Assembly: GCF_900747795.2 (NCBI RefSeq)
Contig: NC_041402.2
Coordinates: 177,538,375-177,602,374 of the forward strand
Length of the DNA: 64,000 nt
Direction of reading: 5' to 3'
From: Erpetoichthys calabaricus
Lineage: Eukaryota > Chordata > Cladistia > Polypteriformes > Polypteridae
Below the pieces are notes generated by a model. The model worked only from the letters and a program-made list of their open reading frames with translations, was not told the origin of the DNA and did no database searches. A program made the translations under genes and the position numbers. Shown in pieces: positions 30,501 to 42,200 of the stretch (position 1 is its first letter; every line of letters begins with the position of its first letter).

Positions 30501-33500
30501 GTGGGCCATAGGTGTGTTTGTGTGCACAAGATAAATGCCCTGTAATAGAATATTACTCGTCTGCACCTGCTCGGGTCATCCAATAACCGTGCGCTGAAAT
30601 ATACACATTCAGCAACTGGACAGAGAAACTTTTTAATTTTGTCCTCTCTGCATATACTGTGACCATTTAGATAGACCTAAAAATAAAGTTAAATATTCTC
30701 TATAACAATGATTGAGAGAGCCACATTGCAATTATTACATGTATAGTGAATTTTTAAATGATTCAGTCCCTTTCACTTTTTCACATTTTCATTTGTTGCA
30801 TCCTTGAACTAAAATTGTTTACATTTTTTCCCCACATCAAGCAACACTCAATACTCCAGAATGATCAAGTGTAAACAAGCTTTTAGAAATATTATTAATT
30901 TATCAAAAATAAACTGAAATATTCCATTGACACAAATATTCAGGCCTTTTACCCAGTACTTCATTGAAGGCCCTTTGCCAGCGATTCCAGCCTGCAGTCT
31001 TCTTGGGTCTAATGAGACAAGCTTTGCATTTGATTTTCTGCCATGTTTCGCTGCTGATCCTCTCAATCTTTGTCAGGTTGGATGGAGATTGTTGGTGAAC
31101 AGCTTTTTTCAGGTCTCTCCAGAGATGTTCGATTGGGTTCAAGTCCAGGCTCTGGCTGGACTTCTCAAGGACATTCCCAGAGTTGTTCCTAAGCCATTGA
31201 CCTAACCATGGTCATTGTCCTTTAGGAAGTTGAACCTTTTGTCCAGTCTCAAGTGTTGTAGAGCAGGTTTTCATTAAGGATATCTCTGTACTTTTCTCTT
31301 TTCAGTTTTCCCAGACTTGGGCCTCTTAAAATCAATTTCATAGTATGATCTTGTCACCACAATGGTTCGCCGTTGGAATGGTATTGCGCAGGTGATGACT
31401 GATTCCTGGTTTCCCCCAGACATAAAACTAATGTTTGATTCATCAGACCAGAAAATCTTGTTTCTTATAGTGTGAGAGTTTTATAGGTGCTTTTTTTTGC
31501 AAACTACAAGTAGGTTTCCATGTTCTTTAACTAAGGAGAGATTTCTGTCTGGCCACTCTGTCATAAAGCCCAGGTCAGTGGAATGTTGGAGTGATGGTGG
31601 TCCTCCTGACAGTTTCCGACATCTCAAACACAGCTTCTTTGGAGTTTAGCCAGAGTGACCACTGGGTTCTTTTTCACCTCTTTTGCTAAGGCCCTTCTCT
31701 CACAATTGATTAGTTTGGCTGGGTGGCCAACTCTAGAAAGAGTCATGATTGCTCCAGACGTCTTCCATTTAAGAATGACACAGGCCACTGTGCCTTTGGG
31801 AACTTTCAATGCTGCAGAAATGTATTTATAGCCTTCCCCAGTTCTGTGCCCCAGGTCCTGTCTCTAAGCTCTGCGGGCAAATCCCTTGAACTCATGGATC
31901 AATATCTACTCAGCTGTATGTGCCTTTCCTAATCATGTACAATCAACTGATTTGACCACAAGTGGACTTCAGACATCTCAATGATAACAAAATTGGATGC
32001 ACCTGAACCAAATTTTCAGACCCATTGCTATGACGCTTGAAATTTGGCTGAAGTGCATCCCATTATATTGATCTGGGAAAATTTCAAAAATTTTGCTTTG
32101 TCCTTCTGGGGCAGTCAGTATTGCGTGGGGGAAAAATGAATTTAATGATTTTAGCACAAGGCTGCAACAAAACAACATGTGAAAGAGTGAAGTGATATGA
32201 GTAAAGTTTAAATCCACTGTATATATCCAATGTGAGGTATTTTCTTACAGGACATTATTGTGTACGTATGTTTCTGGACCAGAATGAATACTGTCCTTCA
32301 TGGCACCTCACGGTATTGTGTTTAAGTGTACTGCTTTCATGGGGGGAGATTTTATCCTGTTACAAAAGTGTAAAGGACTATCAGCAGTCTACTTTAACAA
32401 AAATGCAAAATTTTGGGAAGTGATGCATTAGCAACATGGCTATATTCTGAAGTATAAAAAATGGTATAGCCCTCATGCAGCTATTATTTAATTGATTTCC
32501 ATTAATTACCACTACACCACACTGCACAACGATAAATATCTGCTATTAGTCCAGCTGATACAGAAAGATGCAGTAACAACAAAACCGACACAAACTCACT
32601 ACACACTGCCATTTAATGCCATTAAGATGATATTCTTAATTATTCATTTTGTAAATGTTTTATTAGAACAAGAAACAAATTCAAACAGAAAGCTTACCAT
32701 TAGCCATCAAAGCCACAATGGCGTGAGATGTTCCACAGAAGTTTGATGGAGCGCTTTCATTGGCTATGACACCAAACAATGCAATTGGTCCATAACAAGA
32801 GAAACCAAATATGGCTCCCAGTGAAAGAATCCAAATCTGCAGAAGGGAAAATTTTAAAAGTAACAAGTCAACGAACATCAAGTCTCAATTTATTTAAAAG
32901 AAGCCTACCCACTGTACTATATAGCCTACTGTATATAATAATAATTAGTATGTCACTGTCATTAATGTTTTAAATACAGAAGCATATTAGGGCCACGGAG
33001 AAGAAAAAAAACTACGGACACAGTGAAGGAAAAAAAAAGTGTAGTGTATGTCGAGAATAAAGTTGACATGCCGAATTTATTCTCAACATTTCCACTTTAG
33101 TCTCGACGTTTATGTCGAGATTAAAGTGGACATGTTGACTTTGTTCTTGTAGTTTATTTTGTCATTAAAGTAGAACGTTGTAAACTTCATCTTAAAATCA
33201 ATGTTTAATTTACTAGATTTTCACAAACCCCGTCATAACTAATGTGGCACACACATTGAATGCTTTGTGTTAAGTGTTCCCAGGCAAATGTTAATCGGTA
33301 CGTGCTTCTTAAACTGACTTCATCTTGCACTGAGAGAAGGCGCAGGCAGCAATCGCCACACACAATACTTTCACTTCATGATATTCCTGCTCTCTGAACA
33401 TTTAGAATGCCAAGATAAATACTTGATATCATTTTCATGATAAAATGCATTAAAGCATGCAATACACACGTGGGGGCATGGATGTGCAGAGGTTGCGCTT

Positions 33501-36500
33501 CTGCCTTGCAATAAGGGGTAATGGCAAGAATAAAGTAGTAATGTCGAGAATAAAGTGGAAATGTCGACTTTAATCTCAATATAAATGGCGAGAATAAAGC
33601 CGACATGTCGACTTCTCCATGGCCCTAACACGTTTCCGTATTTAAATGGTGATTCAGACATGGTTTTTTTCTACATTTATACATAGTTTCAGCTTGCATT
33701 AAATACTTACATATAAAAGTATTGAACATATCCTGTCAATATGAGAGACTATATAAGCTTCAGGGCAAGGCCTTTTAAATCAGGAGAAAAGGAAAATATA
33801 AACTAACCAAGATGAACTACATGGAGATCGAGAATCAAGAAAACAAGGTCAGTGTACAAAACCAAAATCCAAAAGAGTCGAAAACCAAGATAAGCATAAT
33901 GACTGAGCCAAAACATAAGCAAAAAGATGTGGGCAAAAAGATCAAAAATAAAAAATTTCATAAACAGGTTTCAAAATGATGTATAAAAAATGCTAGAGAA
34001 TCTTTAAGTTAAACTACACAAACTTAGACAAACCTGGAAGCTCACAAGGTTGACCTTTTATACCAGCTTGGTAAAATGTCATGTCACATACTCCTAGCCA
34101 TCCAGCCTAACAACAGCAGGCAACTGTCAAAACTGGTACAAAATGGTGATGCAGAACAATGTAATTTAAATGTAAAAATGTTAATGCATTACCATGTTAA
34201 TAAATGTGACAAGGTTTCAGTTATATTTTGGTGTTAAGGAACACGTAAGAAGAAAAAAAAAGCCAAATCATGACACTAATGAGGCCTCATGTGGAATACT
34301 TTCTACAGCTTTGGTCTCCATATTCCAAAAAAGACGTAGCAGCACTAGAGAAGGTCCAGAGAAGAGCGACTAGTCTGATTCCAGGACTAACTAAGAAGTA
34401 TGAGCTCTGAAAAGACTGAATGAGTTTTTGGTTTATTCAATTGTAAATTAAGAGGTAACATGACTGAAGTGTTTAAAATTCTGAAAGGAATTTGTAACAG
34501 TAGATTCCAGTTGTTAGTTTAAAGTAAATTCTGCAACAAGATTTTGCACAAATGTTAAAAACAGTTTTTCTTCACGCAAACAACTACAGACACATAGAAT
34601 AAAATACCAAGTAGTGTGGTGGAGAGAAGGACTTTAGGAACCTTCAAATTTCAACTTCATGTTATTTTTTACAATTTCTGTGAATAGGATGGATGAAGTT
34701 GTTGAGCTCAATAGCCTGTTCTTGTTACAGTTCTTTTCATGTTCTACAAAAGTTATCAAGTCTTCTACCCTTTGGAGCTTTTTCCCGAATCTAACAAGCT
34801 AGAGATAGCTGGAAGGACAAAATCTGAGCCTTAGACAAGAAACATGCTTTGTGCCTGTTGTACCAGAGATTCTTATTTGATTATACTTACGTGGTGCTGG
34901 TTCCAACAAGTTAAACCACCATTAACAGTGATAATTTTCTATAATATTTTGAGGTGTGTGTGGATGTTTCCAGGCTACTATTAAAGTCAAGACAAAATAT
35001 ATTTTATAAGGAATACAGTGCATCCGGAAAGTATTCACAGTGCATCACTTTTTCCACATTTTATGTTACAGCCTTATTCCAAAATGGATTAAATTCATTT
35101 TGTTCCACAGAATTCTACACATAACACCCCATAATGACAACGTGAAAAAAGTTTACTTGAGGTTTTTGCATATTTATTAAAAATACAAAAATTGAGAAAG
35201 CACATGTACATAAGTATTCACAGCCTTTGCCATGAAGCTCAAAATTGAGCTCAGGTTCATCCTGTTTCCCCTGATCATCCTTGAGATGTTTCTGCAGCTT
35301 CATTGGAGTCCACCTGTGGTAAATTCAGTTGATTGGACATGATTTGGAAAGGCACACACCTGTCTATATAAGGTCCCACAGTTGACAGTTCATGTCAGAG
35401 CACAAACCAAGCATGAAGTCAAAGGAATTGTCTGTAGACCTCCAAGACAGGATTGTCTCGAGGCACAAATCTGGGGAAGGTTACAGAAAAATTTCTGCTG
35501 CTTTGAAGGTCCCAATGAGCACAGTGGCATCCATCATCCGTAAGTGGAAGAAGTTCGAAACCACCAGGACTCTTCCTAGAGCTGGCCGGCCATCTAAACT
35601 GAGTGATCGGGGGAGAAGGGCCTTAGCCAGGGAGGTGACCAAGAACCCGATGGTCACTCTGTCAGAGCTCCAGAGTTCCTCTTTGGAGAGAGGAGAACCT
35701 TCCTGAAGGACAACCATCTCTGCAGCAATCCACCAATCAGGCCTGTATGTTATATTGGCCAGAAGGAAGCCACTCCTTAGTAAAAGGCACATGGCAACCC
35801 ACCTGGAGTTTGCCAAAAGGCACCTGAAGGACTCTCAGACCATGAAAAAGAAAATTCTCTGGTCTGATGAGACAAAGATTGAACTCTTTGGTGTGAATGC
35901 CAGGCGTCACGTTTGGAGGAAACCAGGCACCGCTCATCACCAGGCCAATACCATCCCTACAGTGAAGCATGGTGGTGGTAGCATCATGCTGTGGGGATGT
36001 TTTTCAGCGGCAGGAACTGGGAGACTGGTCAGGATAAAGGGAAAGATGACTGCAGCAATGTACAGAGACATTCTGGATGAAAACCTGCTCCAGAGCGCTC
36101 TTGACCTCAGACTGGGGCGATGGTTCATCTTTCAGCAGGACAACGACCCTAAGCACACAGCCAAGATATCAAAGGAGTGGCTTCAGGACAACTCTGTGAA
36201 TATCCTTGAGTGACCCAGCCAGAGCCCAGACTTGAATCCGATTGGACATCTCTGGAGAGATCTTAAAATGGCTGTGCACCAACGCTTCTCATCCAACCTG
36301 ATGGACCTTGAGAGGTGCTGCAAAGAGGAATGGGCGAAACTGGCCAAGGATAGGTGTCCAAGCTTGTGGCATCATATTCAAAAAGACTTGAGGCTGTAAT
36401 TGCTGCCAAAGGTACATCGATAAAGTATTGAGCAAAGGCTGTGAATACTTATGTACATGGGATTTCTCAGTTTTTTTATTTTCAATAAATTTGCAAAAAC

Positions 36501-39235
36501 CTCAAGTAAACTTTTTTCACATTGTCATTATGGGGTGCTGTGTGTAGAATTCCGAGGAAAAAAACGAATTTAATCCATTTTGGAATAAGGCTGGAACATA
36601 ACAAAATGTGGAAAAAGTGATGCGCTGTGAATACTTTCCGTATGCATTGTATGTGCCTGCTGCAAAATGTACTTGTCTACCCCAATAGATATGTAAAGCA
36701 GCTCTTCATATTTCTGCATAGCAACATTTTAGGCTACACTTGAGTCCTAATACAGCCAAGGAAGGTCAATGCCTTCCAAGAAAGTGAAAATAGAGAGAAT
36801 GACAAAGAAAAGAAGATAAGAGAAGAAAGGGAACCTCTTGTTCTGATAGACCAGTGAGGAGAGAGACAGGATGCAGGATCAGAGCCCAGAGTGTAGACTC
36901 CTGCAGGAAATAAAGCAAACAGTGACAACTGGTCCCCACCACCAAATCAACAGATGACATTAAAGAACTTCCAAAAAGGAGATATTGGGTCAGTCTGATA
37001 TTACCTTGGATGCTTCTGGAGTGACTGTTACTCGGAAAAGATACATAGATATTGTCATCCCAGCCATCATAGACAGGAGGAGGCTATGCCGAGGATTGCC
37101 ATGGCTGCGAAGGCCATACTATTTGTGATAAGACAAAAAAAGGTAGCTTTGATAATGAGAAAATGAATTGAACTGAGGGAAGATTTACACAACTTCCAGC
37201 TATAAGTGCACCCTCCCTCTAAAACCCCACCTTTGCCACAGCTCTGTCTGACAGGTACCCTGCTGCCAAGCTGCCTGCGAAGCCCCCAATTTCAAGAGCA
37301 CTCATGTATGAGCTTCCTGAAACACAAAAGGGAAAAATCATAATGGAAGCAATAGGACAATCTGGGACAGTCAAAGTTATTGAAGTGTAGTGCAGTTGTA
37401 GGAAAAAATGGAGTGGTGGGAAGGTATAAGAAAAGAGACAGTAGAGAGCTGGGTAATTTGGGTTTTTTTAGGCCTGGATGTATATAGCTGTCCATGTATG
37501 CTACAGATAATGGGACATGGCAGCATTTAGGAAGCAATTATTTGAAGATTTTGAATTGGAAAAGAACTCAGATATGCTACAGTTAAAATAACTGTAAGGT
37601 TCAACTTATTCTGTAGTTGGTGTTTGGGTAGCAAGTCCCAGTTTGCAGCAGATGATGGAGGGAGAGTGGAAAGTTGCCCTTATTTGAGGATGGTTGCTTG
37701 GGGCAGAGAACACATACAGAAAGAGCAATGATATGAAGCCTGGATAACAGTATGTGTTATAACTTAGTTGAAGAGCAGGCCCATGGGAGAACTAAGCAGT
37801 TGAGAATGGGACTTGGAGTCTGAGGACAACAGTTGTTTTGAAAATTGACCAAAGTCTGATCAGGTACTAATCTAGAGTAAAACAGCAATTTAAATAAATT
37901 AATTAGTAAAGCAATTCTTGCTTCCTTTGACATCTCAATGTTTAAAATAAAGACCTAGAATGCAGAATTGAATGAATGTTGAATTTGAAGTCTTTTAAGC
38001 ACCACAGACCCTTTAAGTGGTAGGTATAACTGTAGATCCAGCTGTATGATGGGTAATGTAGCTGAGAGTGAAGGGTCCAAGTATTCTTCCGATACAAAGG
38101 ATTATGTGGGGAGGTGGAGAACATTTAAGAATGGTGTCCAATCATGAGGTTTGATACTGTAAGAGTCCAACTAAGCTACAAAATATGTGGTGGGGAATCC
38201 AGATATGCTGCAGATAGAGGGTAGCTGGGTCCATTCTGAAATGATGCCGATTATAGACATTTTCTAAGTGAAAACAATTGTAAAAGTGAAGGTATTGGAC
38301 AGGGAGTCAAAAGGGCAACAGGTAAATGTCACTTGAGGATGACAAACTGTGTCAGGGTACACATATGGTACTAGGAAAATATGGTTTATATAGGTGGCAG
38401 TTGTTTACCAAAAATGAAAGAGTTTGTTTTTGCAGTGATGTATATGTGGGCAGGCTCAGGTATACTGAAAGTGCAAAGGCTTGGATAGAGATTGTCTTTA
38501 TATACTACAGGGGAACAGATGTGAGGAAGGTGACCAGGTATGCTTAAAGAGAAGTGGGTAAGTTATATCTGAGGACAAAGGGATGTGGCCCAATTGAGAT
38601 GTGCTATAGCTGAAGTGACAATACACTTTAGGCATATGGCAGGCAAAAGGAAGAAGGAAAGTCAGACATTCTGTAGATAAAAAGGTTTGATTGCAGTCAG
38701 GTATGCTGTTAAGTCAATGCTTCTCAACATGTAGGTCACCAACCCAACCCTCCCCACTGAGCTCTTTGATGGCTGTAAGTGACAGGACTTGAGTTGACAG
38801 GGTTCAGGATGGTGGATCAATTACAGTAACTGAGACAGAAATAACAATTAGGAATGGGACAAGTGAAAGCCAAGTGAATGTTTGGGATGGGGGTGATACT
38901 ATATATGTAGGTTTGGATATCAGGAGTAATGCTAGCAAAGCAACACAAGTTGGGTTTTCAAAGAGACTTAATTTAAAGACTGGGGAATGTTGCTGGGTTT
39001 AGGACTGCTGTAGGTGAACTGGGGGGGAAAGAGTGCATTCGGTAAGAAGAAGGTGAAAATCTACCCATTAGAACAGTCTGGCCCTTCTCCTGGATGAGGA
39101 ATAGTTGTCCCCAGTCAGTGCAGACAGTCTTCACACCAAAAACAACGAGATATCCAAAGGAAAGCACCCAGAGGTATGGGGAGGACAAGAACTCCTTTAA
39201 TGTGCTCTCATCTGAATCAGAAGATCCTGAGGACA

Positions 39236-39282
<47 letters not shown>

Positions 39283-42200
39283 ACATGGAAAGAGAATGAG
39301 CAAGCAGCAACTAACAGAAAGTCAGTTTGAAAGTAGAAACCACTTTTGTTTTGTTTCTTTGCAAGATGCAACTGCCCAATGCAAATGCCATGGCCAGAAA
39401 TTGTAGCAGAAACAAATTTGAGACATTCTCTAGTCTACATGCAAATACAAGTGCGCCCCCTGGGCCCAGAATTGGAGTTTCTTATTAACTAAAAGTTGTT
39501 TGTTAGATGTCTGCACAACGTGTTCTCTGGGCAGAGTGCAATGAACTGCCCTGACTGGGAGACCATATGCCCCCACCCCCACGTAATTCCTTTAGCTAAT
39601 ACCTTCCTGTCAAGCTCTGTGAGATGACTGGTTTACTGCCAGTTCCACACAATTCATAAAAACCTTGTGTGAAGTCAGCAGTAAAAAACATTAAAAAAAC
39701 ATCATAAGAAGCACTCAAGGAGAGAGGCACACAGTAAGAACTTTGCCAAACAGAGATGAGGCAGGTGGGAGCTTTATAAAGTACATCAGTTAAATGCCAG
39801 CAAAACAAAAAAACATCTCTCCTTGTATAAGTACAAAACAAAAGCAGGTGGTTGTTTGGGTTGCTCACCTGCCTTGCCTTTCTTCACCACTTTGTCGAGG
39901 TTAGGCAACCCAACGTCAGCAGGTTCATTCTTGATGGCCAGTAGGCAGAGGAAGGCAGTGCCAGCGCAGATCAAGCCCGACATGGATAATGTGCTCCTCC
40001 AGCTGTAGCTCATGGTAGCTACGGTCGCGATGATCGGGCCAAGCCCCCCTGCCAGGTTCATACTACAGGACAAAACTGCCCACCAGGTTCCAAACTGGGA
40101 TGGTTCAAACCACTACAGCAGAGAAAGAGGAGGAGAGTCTGTGCACCCTTACAAAGCAATTGAAAATAGACAACAGCTTTAACAAACTCCCCTGCCATAG
40201 AAAAACAAAATAGTGGCACAACAAAGATAACAAAAAAAAACAGTAAGTAGTACAACGTCCGTCCAGACTAGGGGTTTGCAAGTTAAAAATCATTAGAAAA
40301 TTAATTTTGTGGGTTGCCAGACATGACACAAACTGTCAGAGTTTGGACACTTATGAACTTACACATAAGAAATGCTAAATCCTTGTACCCTTCTAGCAAG
40401 TATTCTTATATCCTCATACTGTACATAAAATAGTGTCATAAGAGCTTTTCCTTTTCTCAACTGCAAAGAATACTCAATTAATGCTAGTGTACAACACCCC
40501 CCCCACCCCACCCCACCCCCAAACTGCTACACTGCATAATGTACTGAAAAGTCTTTACGTTGCTATAAATACCCCAAATGCAATTCAAGTCCTCAGCCTC
40601 AACACTACCAACAAATGGGAATGCTACTATGTATGTGCACATATGCAAGGGACCTCCATGAAGTTAAGTATTTAAGGAATTGGTAGTGTGTGTGTGTGGG
40701 GGGGGGGGGGAATCTGTGGTGGATCACTTGAAGGTCATACAGAGACTGCAATATCCTGCATGCAAAGCGAATGTGGCTTAGTATTTTTTTTTTTTTACTT
40801 TTTAGCAGCTCTTTGCTTATATGTTAGCAAGGACCCAGTGTGCTGAACTTCTAAGACCTACAAAACCAAGACATTCCTTACCTTGCGTAGAACCTTCCCA
40901 CAGGGAGGCCAGCCCAGACCTTGCCCCAGACCATTGATGAACCAGAGAACAGCAAACACAGCCACACTGGAGGACCAGGAAAAGACCACATTGATGATAC
41001 CCACAAGGAAGAGGCCCAGTGAGAAGAGCCAACGGGCGCTGATCTGGTCTGAAAGGACTCCACTAATAAACTTGCTAATGGCATAGGCCGCTGATTGGCT
41101 GCTGGTGATGAGTCCTGTGAAAAATAAGAAAATTGTTACTGTTTTAGCCTTCAGTAAGACATTTTTCCTTTCTCTGTTTCAATTTCCACATAAGGCAAGT
41201 ATTTCAACTGAGTGCAAGAGGCATCGTGATGAGCAGGATATCAGGGACTGTGCTGTCCCCAAACAAAAAACTGGGTGCAGACCACCTAATGAGCCTTTCA
41301 AAAAATAGACAAGAAAGTGAAAACAAAAGAACAAGAGGTAGCCACTTAGGAAACTGGACGGCATCACAGTAATGGATTCTCACTTCACCCTTATCCAAGT
41401 TAGATAAACCTGGTTAACGGATGTAGCTTTCACCGTGAATAACCTGATTATTTGACATGTTAATGTTTGTTGCACTCTGTTTGTCTGCTTAACTTCGCAC
41501 ACACTGGTTGAAATTCTCTCTCTCAGTATTTCAGAAATGGCTACATTTACATTAATGATGTGAATATATAGTGCTTAGCTCAGGAGCGCAATCTCAAGAG
41601 CCGTATGATAACTTGTAAAAAGTTAACATGAAGTAAGTAGTTTGATTACTTTTTAAAATAATAAGTATCCTTATGCAATACCTTTCTTACTGAAGTATTA
41701 ATATCGCTCCTTTGCAGGCCTCAGTCGCACAACCAAGCAGAAAAGTGTGTGCTGTGTACAATCCGGTACCAGAAACATATTAATAAATTGTCAGATTTAC
41801 TAAATGTATTTATAAAACACAAGATAAATATTATAGACTTAATGCATGTGTTTGGATTCACACTCTTTTTTTGCGCAGTTTAATGATTGCGGAGCGTTTT
41901 TCCAAACGAGACCTCCTTAATATTACTTCTGCGTTTTTAAGAAGCTAGTTTTCTGCCACCTAGTTTTGGTTATGTGTGAATGTAAACACACTGATGGACT
42001 AGTTGGAGTGAGTCCAGAGATAGGTCTCACTAGACAACACCCTTCATTGGAAGCATGCAACTGACCGTCTCCGTTTTGCTAAGATTCTGAAAATGAAGGC
42101 TATGACTGAAAACTGCTGGAAACGTAATCTAATGTGACATGGTCTTTACTAAACATAAAACCAGAAGTAGACTAAGAAGATAGGGGCAAATTAACTCCCG

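Noticed and set aside
38973-39371. 132-codon frame on the minus strand
   Set aside because: It is SLC37A4 exon 4 plus flanking intron and the microsatellite; splice signals and the human protein limit the exon to 39065-39226.
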